Below, one piece after another: positions 50,279 to 58,838 of a DNA stretch of 64,000 bases. The translations under genes were made by a program, and so were the position numbers. The stretch comes from Hymenobacter puniceus. GTDB lineage: Bacteria; Bacteroidota; Bacteroidia; Cytophagales; Hymenobacteraceae. The stretch lies in assembly GCF_014333525.1 (NCBI RefSeq), contig NZ_JACSCX010000007.1:186001-250000 (forward strand). Direction: 5' to 3'. The notes under the pieces are model-generated. The model worked only from the letters and a program-made list of their open reading frames with translations. It did not search any database and was not told the DNA's origin. Position 1 is the stretch's first letter. Each line of letters opens with the position of its first letter.

Positions 50279-50710
50279 GAGAGAAGTAGGAGCACACACT
50301 CATGCAGAGCGGAGCATCTCGCGGGCCAAAAAAATGTAGTGAATGCGCGTCGTTGTGCGTCTTCGACTTCTTACACGACCAGCTAAGAAAGCCGGCACTT
50401 TTCCGCACGGAGCCGCGTTGGTGCTCGTACTTAGCACTTACCCTGCCTGCCCGATACGCCAAGCAACTTGCTGGTCGCGGACAGCCAGGCCCAAGTTATG
50501 GGCGTCTTGTAGGCCCCGCGTAACCCAACCATAACCGGCTATTTTCAGCCCGGAATAGTTATTGCTTCCTATATTTCGTATCATCTTTCCGAGGCCCGTA
50601 GTACGGCCGATATTGTTTCTTACAGAAGGTGCGCCGGTTCTGGCTGCTTCCTTCCCATCAACCCCCGCCGCCTGCGAAAAAGACAACCACTGGCGGCTCC
50701 AATTTTCTAA
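50279..50710. other. Gene-free gap upstream of rnr
   Basis: This 432-base stretch has several short open frames (up to about 73 codons) but none that I recognise. A fragment near 50303 (GCGGAGCATCTCGCG) resembles the arm of a family A repeat without a partner. No clear TAnnTTTG element or riboswitch was found. Confidence 0.4.
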
Positions 50711-53221
50711 ATGAAAAGAAAAGACGACTCCGCCGCCCCCCGCGCCGACCGCGCGAAGGCAGCCTCCGGCAGCTCCGATGCTGCCCTTATTTCCCAGGAC
50801 CTGGTATTCCGCATCTTCCGCGACAATCCTGAAAAGGTGCTGGCTTACCGCCAGATTTCCCGCCGACTGGGCGTCACCACCCGTGAGCAGCGCGACGAAG
50901 TATTCAGTCACCTCAAGGCGCTAAAGAAAGCCGGCTTGCTTACGCTGGTGCAGAACGACGAATACCGTCTCACCGACCCCAGTGCCGCGCCCGCCGCGGC
51001 GGATGCTGCCAGTGGCCGCAACTCGCGCAAAACCGAGGCGGCTCCTGCCCGCCGCAGCGCCCGCTCGCCCGAGGCCGAGTTCGGCCAGGACCCCGTGGTG
51101 CACCGCCGCCGCGAGGCCGGCTTCGACTTCCCCGATGCGGCCAGCACCACCGATTCGCGCCGCCGCCACGACTCCCACGCCGACACCATTGTGGGCACGG
51201 TAGCCCTGGCTACCGACAAATTTGCCTTCGTGATTTCCGAGGAAAGTGAAAGCGACGTGCGCGTGTTCACCGACCGACTGCGCTTTGCCATGCATGGCGA
51301 CACGGTGCGCCTGCGTCTGCGTGGCTCCCGCGACGGCCGCCCCGTCGGCGACGTGGTGGAAGTGCTCAAGCGGGTGCGCCCCGAGGTGGTAGGCCGCCTG
51401 CAGGTGCGCGGTGGTATTGGCTTCGTGAAGCCTGATAATCGCAAGATGTACTTCGACGTATTCGTGCCCTTCGAGAATCTGCACGGCGCCGTGGATGGCG
51501 AGAAAGTGCTGGTGCGCATCACCGAGTTTCCGGAGGACGATGCCGGCCGCTCGCCGCTGGGCGAGGTGGTGCGCAGCTTCGGCCAGGCCGGTGCCAACGA
51601 AGCCGAGATAAACGCCATCATGGCCGAGTTCGGCTTGCCGTTTGAATTCCCGGCTGAAGTGGAGGAGGAGTCGGAGTCGATTTCCGAAGTCATTCCGGCC
51701 TCGGAAGTGGAGCGCCGCCGCGACTTCCGCCACATCACCACTTTCACCATCGACCCCGCCGACGCCAAGGACTTCGACGATGCGTTGAGCATTCAGAAGC
51801 TGGAAAACGGCCACTGGGAAATCGGCGTGCACATCGCCGACGTGACGCACTACGTGCGGCCCGGTACCGCGCTGGAGCAGGAAGCCAAGCACCGCGCCAC
51901 TTCAGTTTACCTCGTGGACCGGGTGATTCCGATGCTGCCTGAGCGCCTCTCCAACGGCCTCTGCTCGTTGCGCCCCAACGAGGATAAACTGACCTTTTCG
52001 GCCGTGTTTGAGCTCGACGAAAACGGCAAGCTCTTCGAGTCGTGGTTCGGCAAAACCATTATCCACTCCGACCGCCGCTTCGCCTATGAGGAAGCGCAGG
52101 AGCGCATCGAAGGGCTGGACTCGGACTACACCACCGAAATCCAGCTCATGAACAGCATTGCCAAGAAGCTCTGCGCAACCCGCTTCAAGCAGGGAGCCAT
52201 CAGCTTCGAGACGCAGGAAGTGAAGTTCAAGCTGGACGAGAACGGCAAGCCGCTGGGTGTGTACGTGAAGGAGCGTAAGGACGCGCACAAGATGATTGAG
52301 GAGTTCATGCTGCTCGCCAACCGCAAGGTGGCCGAGTTCGTGTTCAAGCTCAAAAGCCGCAAGCCGCGCTTCACGATGGTGTACCGCGTGCACGAAGCCC
52401 CCGACCCGGACCGCCTGCAGACCTTCGCGCTGTTCGCCAAGAAATTTGGCCACAACTTGGACCTGACGAACCCGAAGAAAATCAGCACCGAACTGAATGA
52501 CCTCTCAACAGAGGTAATCGGCCGGCCCGAGCAGAACGTACTGCAAACCCTGGCCGTGCGCACCATGAGCAAGGCTATCTACACCACCGAGCCGCTGGGG
52601 CACTTCGGCCTGGCCTTCGAGCACTACTCGCACTTCACCTCGCCCATCCGCCGCTACCCCGATATGATGGCGCACCGCCTGCTGGAGCACTACCTGGAGG
52701 GCGGCAAAAACGTGGACGTAGAGCCCGTGGAAGAAGAGTGTAAGCACTCCTCGGAGCGCGAGAAAGTGGCGGCTTCCGCTGAGCGCGCCAGCATCAAGTA
52801 CAAGCAGGTAGAGTTCATGTCAGAGGTCATCGGCGAGACGTTCACCGGCGTGGTGTCGGGCCTCACGGAGCGCGGTATGTACGTAGAAATCGAAGAGAAT
52901 AAGTGCGAAGGCATGGTGCGCCTGAGCGAGATTCCTGGCGACCATTTCGAGCTGGACCGCGACAACTACCGCATCGTGGGCCAGCGCAGCAAGCGCATTA
53001 TTCAGTTCGGCGACGAGTTGCAGGTGATTGTGAAATCGGCCAATCTGCTCGACCGTACCATCGACTTCGAGCTGGTGGACAACCGCCCCGACGCCGTGAA
53101 GCAGCGCGAGCTACAGGAGCGCCGCGAGAACAGCAAGCCCCGCGGCTACCGCCCTGAGCGCAGCAGCGGTGGCGGCCGCCCCGGCGGCGGTGGCGACAAC
53201 AAAGGCAAGCGCCGCCGCTAG
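50711..53221 (+). CDS. rnr: Ribonuclease R
   Basis: The 836-residue 3'-5' exoribonuclease has an N-terminal winged-helix region (AYRQISRRLGVTTREQRDEVFSHL), cold-shock domains (about residues 155-330), and the RNB catalytic domain with the Asp cluster DPADAKDFDDALS followed by GVHIADVTHYV. An S1 domain (GETFTGVVSGLTERGMYVEIEE) and a Gly/Arg-rich basic tail end it. It degrades structured RNA and takes part in RNA quality control in the cytoplasm. Its ability to unwind helices may matter in a genome with so many transcribed hairpins; this is inference. The ATG at 50711 begins a Lys/Arg-rich leader. Confidence 0.96.
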   Translation: MKRKDDSAAPRADRAKAASGSSDAALISQDLVFRIFRDNPEKVLAYRQISRRLGVTTREQRDEVFSHLKALKKAGLLTLVQNDEYRLTDPSAAPAAADAASGRNSRKTEAAPARRSARSPEAEFGQDPVVHRRREAGFDFPDAASTTDSRRRHDSHADTIVGTVALATDKFAFVISEESESDVRVFTDRLRFAMHGDTVRLRLRGSRDGRPVGDVVEVLKRVRPEVVGRLQVRGGIGFVKPDNRKMYFDVFVPFENLHGAVDGEKVLVRITEFPEDDAGRSPLGEVVRSFGQAGANEAEINAIMAEFGLPFEFPAEVEEESESISEVIPASEVERRRDFRHITTFTIDPADAKDFDDALSIQKLENGHWEIGVHIADVTHYVRPGTALEQEAKHRATSVYLVDRVIPMLPERLSNGLCSLRPNEDKLTFSAVFELDENGKLFESWFGKTIIHSDRRFAYEEAQERIEGLDSDYTTEIQLMNSIAKKLCATRFKQGAISFETQEVKFKLDENGKPLGVYVKERKDAHKMIEEFMLLANRKVAEFVFKLKSRKPRFTMVYRVHEAPDPDRLQTFALFAKKFGHNLDLTNPKKISTELNDLSTEVIGRPEQNVLQTLAVRTMSKAIYTTEPLGHFGLAFEHYSHFTSPIRRYPDMMAHRLLEHYLEGGKNVDVEPVEEECKHSSEREKVAASAERASIKYKQVEFMSEVIGETFTGVVSGLTERGMYVEIEENKCEGMVRLSEIPGDHFELDRDNYRIVGQRSKRIIQFGDELQVIVKSANLLDRTIDFELVDNRPDAVKQRELQERRENSKPRGYRPERSSGGGRPGGGGDNKGKRRR

Positions 53222-53240
53222 GAGGGCGCTGTCACAGATT

Positions 53241-53350
53241 CGCCTGTCATCCTGAGCAAAGCGAAGGACCTTGTTACGTTGAAACGGTTGATACCACAAC
53301 TACTCATTTCAATGTAGCAAGGTCCTTCGCTTTGCTCAGGATGACAGGCG
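53241..53350. repeat. Long hairpin repeat, family B (copy 2)
   Basis: The 33-base outer arms (53241-53273 and 53318-53350) pair perfectly, and pairing continues inwards for about 12 more bases with two mismatches. The core is TCATCCTGAGCAAAGCGAAG. Compared with copy 1 at 27984, the GG/AA change in one arm is matched by CC/TT in the other. The right end runs into six Ts, so it may also terminate rnr transcription. Confidence 0.85.
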
Positions 53351-53395
53351 TTTTTTATGGCTTCCGGTCTACCCAGCCACTCAGCTACTCTTCCG

Positions 53396-53403
53396 TACCT
53401 TTC
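53396..53403 (+). promoter_or_regulatory. Probable -7 element for the polyprenyl synthase gene
   Basis: TACCTTTC differs from TAnnTTTG in the last base only and lies 24 bases before the GTG at 53428. It supports the later start codon. Confidence 0.45.
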
Positions 53404-53427
53404 CTCTCCGAACCTTTATCTGTTTCT

Positions 53428-54399
53428 GTGGACCTCACTGCCCTTTCTCATAAGCTCACTACGGCTCTGGCCGAGCTGCACTACGGCGACCAGCCTACCG
53501 CCCTCTACGAGCCCATCCGCTACATCATGGCGCTGGGTGGTAAGCGCATCCGGCCGCTGCTCACGCTGCTGGGCGCCCAGCTCTATACCGACGCGCTGGA
53601 CGTGGCTCTGAAGCCCGCATTGGCCGTGGAGGTGTTTCACAACTTCACCCTGCTCCACGACGACATCATGGACCAAGCGCCGCTGCGCCGCGGCCAGCCC
53701 ACGGTGCACGAAAAGTGGAACCCCAACGTGGCCATCCTCTCAGGCGACGTGATGCTGGTGCGGGCCTACGAGCTGCTGTTTGATATGCCGCCCGCTTTGT
53801 TGGCGCCCATGCTGCGCCGCTTCAGCCAGACGGCCGCTGAGGTGTGCGAAGGCCAGCAGTGGGACATGAACTTCGAGACGGAAACCGAGGTCAGCATTGA
53901 GCAGTACGTTGACATGATTCGGCTGAAAACGGCCGTATTGCTGGGCTTCGCGCTGGAGCTGGGCGCCCGGCTGGGCGGCGGCTCCGAGGACGATGCCGAG
54001 CACCTGCGCCTGTTTGGGGAAGGCATCGGCGTAGCCTTCCAGCTCCGCGACGACCTGCTGGATGTGTACGGCGACGCCGCCACCTTCGGCAAACGCGTCG
54101 GCGGCGACATCCTCAGTGACAAGAAAACCTTCCTGCTGCTTACGGCCCAAGCCCAGGCCAACGAAACCCAGTGCGCCCAGCTGGCCCGCCATATCGGCCA
54201 GCCCATTCTTGATGCCGATGCCAAAGTGCAGGCCGTGCGCGCCCTCTACGACGAGCTCGGTATCCGCCCCCAGACCGAGGCCCGCATCAACCACTACTTC
54301 GAGGACGCCTTGCAGCACCTGGACCGCGTGAGCGTGCCAGCTGCCCGCAAAGAGCCTCTACGCCACCTAGCCCTCCAGTTGCTGGAGCGCGAGAGCTAG
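53428..54399 (+). CDS. Polyprenyl (all-trans) diphosphate synthase
   Basis: The 323-residue protein is a trans-prenyltransferase. The first aspartate-rich motif is LLHDDIMDQAPLRRG, the second FQLRDDLLDVYGD, with GGKRIRP near the N-terminus. It condenses isopentenyl diphosphate onto an allylic primer and makes the precursor of quinone side chains or carotenoids; chain length cannot be read from sequence by eye. The start is taken as the GTG at 53428, just after a -7-like element. The longer frame from 53332 would begin inside the family B repeat. It could supply geranylgeranyl diphosphate to the carotenoid genes at the left end, which is inference. Confidence 0.92.
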   Translation: MDLTALSHKLTTALAELHYGDQPTALYEPIRYIMALGGKRIRPLLTLLGAQLYTDALDVALKPALAVEVFHNFTLLHDDIMDQAPLRRGQPTVHEKWNPNVAILSGDVMLVRAYELLFDMPPALLAPMLRRFSQTAAEVCEGQQWDMNFETETEVSIEQYVDMIRLKTAVLLGFALELGARLGGGSEDDAEHLRLFGEGIGVAFQLRDDLLDVYGDAATFGKRVGGDILSDKKTFLLLTAQAQANETQCAQLARHIGQPILDADAKVQAVRALYDELGIRPQTEARINHYFEDALQHLDRVSVPAARKEPLRHLALQLLERES

Positions 54400-54635
54400 G
54401 CCGGGTAGCTGTGGCGCGCATTTCAGTCTGTAGCTCCTCCGCTTGTGGGTATATCATGCCACATGTGCAGGCGTAAGGGCTGCGTATTGGAGTCCGCGCC
54501 ATAGCTTGTCTGCTCAGGCGTTTTACGCGCCTCTGAGCGGCCTCCTAATGCTTTTGTGATACGAGCGCCTTCCTGGGAGCCAGCATGCGCCTGACGCGCC
54601 TTAAACGCGCTTAATTTCTTTTCTATTCCTTCGGC

Positions 54636-55289
54636 ATGTCCTTCCTCAACCCGATTCTGATTCTAATAGCCCTCACGGCCGGCATTTCGATGTACGCGTG
54701 GTCGAACCGTGCTTTGCTCGATAGCTGGATCCTGAGCCCCTACCTGATGCAACAGCGACAGCAGTGGTACCGGTTTCTTACCTCCGGCTTCCTGCACGCC
54801 GACCTGACGCACCTGCTGTTTAACATGTTTGCCTTCTACTCGTTCAGCCCCATCGTGCTGCGCACATACGTAGGTAGCTATGGAGTGGGGGTGGGCATTG
54901 GGTTTTTTCTGTTGCTGTACCTGGGAGGCATTATCCTGTCGTCGGTGCCCACATTTTTCCGCCACCGCCACAATCCCGGCTACCATAGCCTGGGCGCTTC
55001 GGGTGGTGTGTCATCGGTGGTATTTGCCAGCGTGCTGCTGTTTCCGGTGGCGCCCGGCGGCGGCGGTATCTACATCTTCCCACTCCCAATTCCCATTCAG
55101 CCGTTCATATTTGGCCTGCTCTACTTGGCTTATTCCTACTATATGAGCCGCCGCAACGCCGATAACATCAACCACGATGCCCACTTCTACGGCGCTTTGT
55201 ATGGCGTGCTGGTTACGTTGGCCTTGTTGCCATCGTCGGCATTCAATTTCTGGCAACAAGCACAGCTTTACATAGCTAATATATTGTAA
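54636..55289 (+). CDS. Rhomboid-family intramembrane serine protease
   Basis: The 217-residue membrane protein has about six hydrophobic segments. Rhomboid signatures are the HADLTHLLFNMFAFYSF loop (HxxxN), the catalytic Ser in LGASGGVSSVVFAS, and the catalytic His in NINHDAHFYGALYG. It should cut membrane proteins within the inner membrane. A loop insert between helices (FFRHRHNPGYHS) is common in Bacteroidota versions. The gap before it (54400-54635) shows GCGC-rich repeated words (TTTTACGCGCC, TTAAACGCGC) but no gene. Confidence 0.93.
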   Translation: MSFLNPILILIALTAGISMYAWSNRALLDSWILSPYLMQQRQQWYRFLTSGFLHADLTHLLFNMFAFYSFSPIVLRTYVGSYGVGVGIGFFLLLYLGGIILSSVPTFFRHRHNPGYHSLGASGGVSSVVFASVLLFPVAPGGGGIYIFPLPIPIQPFIFGLLYLAYSYYMSRRNADNINHDAHFYGALYGVLVTLALLPSSAFNFWQQAQLYIANIL

Positions 55290-55381
55290 ATCAACTAGTT
55301 GTAAAATTGTTATTCTGCTATGTATATCTATTCCGGTTACTGGCCCGTAAACGGCCTTCAAACATCATACTCTCTACTCCC

Positions 55382-55666
55382 ATGAACAACCTCCTCACCT
55401 CTGCTTTCGGTAGCCGGTCTTTCTCCCTGACTGGTATTTTGGCAGTGCTCAGCACCTTTGTTCTGAGCAGCTGTGGCCGTACCCGCAACGCTGATGGCTC
55501 GCTCACTACGGCCGGCGTTATTCACCTTATCCTCGCCATATACGCGCTGTATCGTTTGTTTCAGCAGCCGTGGTCTTTGGGTAAGAAAATCGTTTGGGGC
55601 CTGATCATTTTCTTCTTTCCCTTCCTTGGTTCGCTGGCTTTCCTGCTTTTCGGCAAAGACAAGTAA
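55382..55666 (+). CDS. PLDc_N-domain small membrane lipoprotein
   Basis: The 94-residue protein has a signal peptide with the lipobox-like LSSC, then two membrane helices. They carry the PLDc_N pattern (GVIHLILAIYALYRLFQQPWSLGKKIVWGLIIFFFPFLGSLAFLLFGKDK). Such short proteins accompany phospholipase-D-type membrane enzymes in other bacteria or stand alone; the function of the short form is unknown. The ATG at 55382 begins the leader. A terminator follows 20 bases after the stop. Confidence 0.85.
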   Translation: MNNLLTSAFGSRSFSLTGILAVLSTFVLSSCGRTRNADGSLTTAGVIHLILAIYALYRLFQQPWSLGKKIVWGLIIFFFPFLGSLAFLLFGKDK

Positions 55667-55685
55667 GCTCCCTTTGTGAGCCAGT

Positions 55686-55724
55686 AAAAAGCCCTGCTAC
55701 TCATGCGAGTAGCAGGGCTTTTCA
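55686..55724. terminator. Terminator between convergent genes
   Basis: AAAAGCCCTGCTACT pairs with AGTAGCAGGGCTTTT around a short loop, with A- and T-rich flanks on both strands. Confidence 0.9.
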
Positions 55725-55753
55725 TTTGCAGTGGGGTCAGCGGGTGCATCAGT

Positions 55754-56377
55754 TCAGCGGCCTCCTACCAGCCTCTTCTTTTCCAGGCGTGCTACGTGCG
55801 TAAGCAGTTCGCCTGAGTTGGTGATTTCTGTCACTTGCCAATGGTCGCCGCGGTCCAGCATCTTTAGCTCTACTACCAGCGTGGTGTCGTACTTAGGCTG
55901 CGTAAACTCCAAGCCTACCAGCGCCTGCTCGCCTTGTTCAGTCACATATTTGATGTCTTTGAACTGACTATCCGGATTAACCACTTTGCCGGCCAGACCT
56001 AACATAGATACGTTCAGCAGCTTATCAGGCTGCGCCGCAGCGGCTGCTTCGACCGAGCCGGTTTCAATGTAGCGGCTGAGTTCCTTACGCGCCGCCTGCG
56101 CCAGTTGAGGCTTCATAAGCCGCAATGCTCCCTTGAACAACATACCGCCCGGATTAAGCAAGCCCAGTGCGGAGCCTTGATTGGTAACCTGGTCTACCAG
56201 ACTACCCGTCACGCTGCTCACATCCACGTAGCGCTCGAAGTCGGCCACGTTATGAGTACGCACGGCATTAGCAGCCTGCATCAGCGAATATTTGGGGCTC
56301 GCCTTCAGGCTTTGATAATAGAAGTAGCCGCCAGCCGCCAGTGCCACTAACACAATCAAAAGAATCAATCGTTTCAT
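55754..56377 (-). CDS. DUF2939-domain protein
   Basis: The 207-residue protein has an N-terminal membrane anchor (LILLIVLVALAAGGYFYY). The DUF2939 domain follows (SPKYSLMQAANAVRTHNVADFERYVDVSSVTGSLVDQV), and then a beta-rich C-terminal half. It is probably anchored in the inner membrane with the domain in the periplasm. Function unknown. The ATG at 56377 is used; the longer frame to 56446 overlaps the divergent gene's leader. Confidence 0.85.
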   Translation of the reverse strand: MKRLILLIVLVALAAGGYFYYQSLKASPKYSLMQAANAVRTHNVADFERYVDVSSVTGSLVDQVTNQGSALGLLNPGGMLFKGALRLMKPQLAQAARKELSRYIETGSVEAAAAAQPDKLLNVSMLGLAGKVVNPDSQFKDIKYVTEQGEQALVGLEFTQPKYDTTLVVELKMLDRGDHWQVTEITNSGELLTHVARLEKKRLVGGR

Positions 56378-56494
56378 AGGAAGAGGGAAAAAGTTGCCAG
56401 CGAAAATACAGGATTTCAACGGCCTTTTGCCGCGGAGCTGCTTCAACCGATTGGTAACCGACAGCTATTCCGATGGAGCCTGCGTACTGCTGCT

Positions 56495-57340
56495 ATGGCT
56501 CTATCCAATGCTTCTTCCATTCGCCCCGAGATACATGGACACCGGGGTTGCCGTGGCCTGTTTCCTGAGAATACACTGCCTGCCTTCCTGCACGCCGTAC
56601 GCCTAGGCGTGGCTGTGCTGGAGCTGGATGTGGTGCTCTCTGCCGATGGGCAGGTGGTTGTTTCACACGAGCCCTGGATGAGTGCTACTATCTGCCTGGA
56701 CCCCGCCGGCCAGCCCATTCCGGCTGCCACGCAGCAGCAACACAATCTATACCGGATGTCCTACAGCCAGATCCGTGAGTACGACTGTGGGCAACTGCAA
56801 CACCCATCTTTTCCGCAGCAGCAGACCCTACCGGCCCACAAGCCATTGCTGCGCGAAGTGGTAGCCACCGTCGACCAATTAGCTCAGGAGTTCGGCCACA
56901 ACCCACCTCGTTTCAGTATTGAAGTGAAGAGCGAGCTGGCCGGCGACAACCTATTTCATCCAACGCCGGCTGCCTACGTTTCGGTGGTGATGGCCGAGCT
57001 GCAGCGCCTCTCGCTGGTGCCCCGTACCACGCTGCTGTGCTTCGATGTGCGCATCCTGCAGGAGGCCCGGCGCCGCCTTCCAGTACTGCCCTTATGCCTG
57101 CTGGTGGAAGACAATACGCCCTTTGCCGAGCACCTGCAACAGCTAGGGTTCACCCCGGAAACATACGGCCCGCGCCATGACCTAGTCACGCCGCAACTGG
57201 TAGCAGAAACCACCCAATCAGGCCTGCAGTTGGTACCCTGGACGGTGAACAATCCGGCAGATATGCTTCGCTTGGTTTCGCTGGGCGTAGCCGGTATTAC
57301 CACTGACTATCCTGACCGTTTGCTGCAGCTGTACACCTGA
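56495..57340 (+). CDS. Glycerophosphodiester phosphodiesterase family protein
   Basis: The 281-residue TIM-barrel protein shows the GDPD signatures. HGHRGCRGLFPENTLPAF carries the catalytic His-Arg and Glu-Asn, ELDVVLSADGQVVVSHEP the second His, and WTVNNPADMLRLVSLGVAGITTDYPDRL closes the barrel. There is no signal peptide, so it is predicted cytoplasmic, unlike the periplasmic GlpQ type. It should hydrolyse glycerophosphodiesters to sn-glycerol-3-phosphate and an alcohol. It is divergent from the DUF2939 gene. Confidence 0.93.
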   Translation: MALSNASSIRPEIHGHRGCRGLFPENTLPAFLHAVRLGVAVLELDVVLSADGQVVVSHEPWMSATICLDPAGQPIPAATQQQHNLYRMSYSQIREYDCGQLQHPSFPQQQTLPAHKPLLREVVATVDQLAQEFGHNPPRFSIEVKSELAGDNLFHPTPAAYVSVVMAELQRLSLVPRTTLLCFDVRILQEARRRLPVLPLCLLVEDNTPFAEHLQQLGFTPETYGPRHDLVTPQLVAETTQSGLQLVPWTVNNPADMLRLVSLGVAGITTDYPDRLLQLYT

Positions 57341-57685
57341 GTAGGCAAACAGAACTAGCTGTTGAAGTAGTGCACTAACCAAGCTTCTACGTCCTGACAC
57401 AGTCCGGGCACCCTTAAAGCGTCTGTAGCCCAGTGTTACAGATGCTTTTTGCTGTAATAAGCATTACTGAATGCCTAGAATCGTTGTTTCGGAATATTGA
57501 AAGGCTAGTTGTATAAAGCAGGTGTAATGTTGCACATTGAAAAGTGTAAAGTGTGTTGTGTGTAACATGATACACCTTGTAATTGTAAAGAACACACTGT
57601 AACACTAATAGTGTTGTGTGTCCAGTATTGTTATTTGAAACAGTATTGTCATATTTACAGACACAATAAAGCAACACGCGTTACT
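57341..57685. promoter_or_regulatory. AT-rich leader with GTTACA/TGTAAC words
   Basis: This 345-base gap before the HTH gene falls to about one-third GC. It contains no gene that I recognise. GTTACA or its complement TGTAAC occurs at 57435, 57561 and 57598, plus several near matches (GTGTAAT, GTGTAAA, TTGTAAT). They may be binding sites for the neighbouring HTH protein, which is inference. Confidence 0.4.
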
Positions 57686-58072
57686 ATGCCACATCAGGGC
57701 GAAATACTCCAGGAAGCCATTAAAAACAGCGGTATTTCCATTACACGTATCGTGGACGGACTGGGTATTACACGTCCTACTATATATCGTAAATTCAAAG
57801 ATGAGACACTTGATTACTCTTTTGTAAAGAAGGTTGGTGATTTAATCGGACACGATTTTTCCAATGACTTTACGGTTGTACAACAAGTGTCATTGCCATT
57901 TGTAACAAACAGGCCCGATGTTACAGCGTTACATGGTGTTACAGGTAAGCCGGTTTCTGTATCACAACCCGAGCCAGACCTTGGTAAGCAGCTTTTAGCC
58001 CTCCAAACTAAGTACATTGCCTTGCTTGAAGCCTATAATGAGTTGCTGTTGAAAGTGTATGGGCCGAGGTAA
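57686..58072 (+). CDS. Small helix-turn-helix DNA-binding protein
   Basis: The 128-residue protein starts with an HTH fold (GEILQEAIKNSGISITRIVDGLGITRPTIYRKFKDE, about residues 5-40) of the XRE/lambda-repressor type. A short linker and a C-terminal coiled coil follow (LGKQLLALQTKYIALLEAYNELLLK) for dimerisation. Its DNA has about 37% GC by hand count, against roughly 60% around it, suggesting acquisition from elsewhere. Four GTTACA-type words lie inside its own coding sequence (57901-57943). It ends 6 bases before a perfect parS site. The ATG at 57686 is used because no earlier start gives an HTH-like leader. Confidence 0.8.
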   Translation: MPHQGEILQEAIKNSGISITRIVDGLGITRPTIYRKFKDETLDYSFVKKVGDLIGHDFSNDFTVVQQVSLPFVTNRPDVTALHGVTGKPVSVSQPEPDLGKQLLALQTKYIALLEAYNELLLKVYGPR

Positions 58073-58078
58073 CAAAAT

Positions 58079-58094
58079 TGTTCCACGTGAAACA
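58079..58094. promoter_or_regulatory. parS centromere site
   Basis: TGTTCCACGTGAAACA is identical to the classic Bacillus subtilis parS site, the 16-base sequence bound by chromosomal ParB, whose site is conserved across most bacterial phyla. It lies outside any coding region, directly after the HTH gene. parS sites usually lie near oriC and organise segregation. No parA or parB gene is in the window. Confidence 0.85.
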
Positions 58095-58193
58095 TTTTTG
58101 TCTGTTTAATGGTCGCCTGGGCTTGCCAATAATGCTTGGTTGGCAAGGCTCTCAAATCGTTCCAGCTATTCAGGGTAAGACAGTTTTGCACAT

Positions 58194-58242
58194 AAAAGCC
58201 GCGGGGCACAGCAGACCAGGTCTGCTGTGCCCCGCGGCTTTT
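58194..58242. terminator. Bidirectional hairpin terminator with 24-base perfect arms
   Basis: Arms 58194-58217 and 58219-58242 are perfect complements around a single central base, with A- and T-tracts at the ends. It separates the HTH/parS region from the convergent thioesterase gene. Confidence 0.9.
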
Positions 58243-58274
58243 TGTAGGTTGGCTCGATGGAAAAATAGGGTTGA

Positions 58275-58838
58275 CTAATAAGCCAATTTGCACCGCTCAT
58301 TCTCGAGCAAATACAGTAAGCTGTCGGCGTGCATGCCGGTGCGGGCGTCGTTGAATTGACGGTGATATTGGGTGTTGAACTCGCGCCGTTTGATGGCCTC
58401 CAAAAAGCGCCGCGTGTCGTCGGGTGTTTCGAGCAGCAGTCCTGGTACTGGGGTCGGGTGCCCTTCGTCGTCCTTGGCCACCATCGTGAAGTAGGAAGTG
58501 TTCGTGTGCTTGACGGTGCCAGTCCGGACGTCCTCGGCAATGACCTTGATGCCCACCAACAGCGAAGTGCGCCCGACATAATTCACCGAGGCTAGCAACG
58601 ACACCAATTCGCCCACCGCCACTGGCTGCAGGAAGTTCACGCCATCCACACTCACCGTGACGCAGTAGGTGCCTGCATGCTTGGAGGCAGCCGCATAAGC
58701 AACCTTGTCCATGAGCGAAAGGAGTATGCCGCCGTGGATCTTGCCACCGAAGTTGGCATAGGAGGGAATCATGAGTTCGGTGAGCGTGACCCGGGAGTAA
58801 GCCACGGACCGAAATTCAGGAAGAGGGTAGGGGGACAT
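58275..58838 (-). CDS. Acyl-CoA thioesterase (YciA/BFIT-like hotdog fold)
   Basis: The 187-residue hotdog-fold protein has the family core NFGGKIHGGILLSLMDKVAYAAASKHAG, with the catalytic-type Gly-Gly and Asp. VDGVNFLQPVAVGELVSLLASVNYVGRTSL and NTSYFTMVAKDDEG follow. It should hydrolyse acyl-CoAs in the cytoplasm. The C-terminal extension of about 50 residues (TRRFLEAIKRREFNTQYHRQF) is seen in Bacteroidota members. The ATG at 58838 is preferred to the TTG at 58853. Confidence 0.92.
   Translation of the reverse strand: MSPYPLPEFRSVAYSRVTLTELMIPSYANFGGKIHGGILLSLMDKVAYAAASKHAGTYCVTVSVDGVNFLQPVAVGELVSLLASVNYVGRTSLLVGIKVIAEDVRTGTVKHTNTSYFTMVAKDDEGHPTPVPGLLLETPDDTRRFLEAIKRREFNTQYHRQFNDARTGMHADSLLYLLENERCKLAY

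Noticed and set aside
50438..50911. A minus-strand frame upstream of rnr
   Set aside because: Overlaps the rnr start, no motifs, no plausible promoter.
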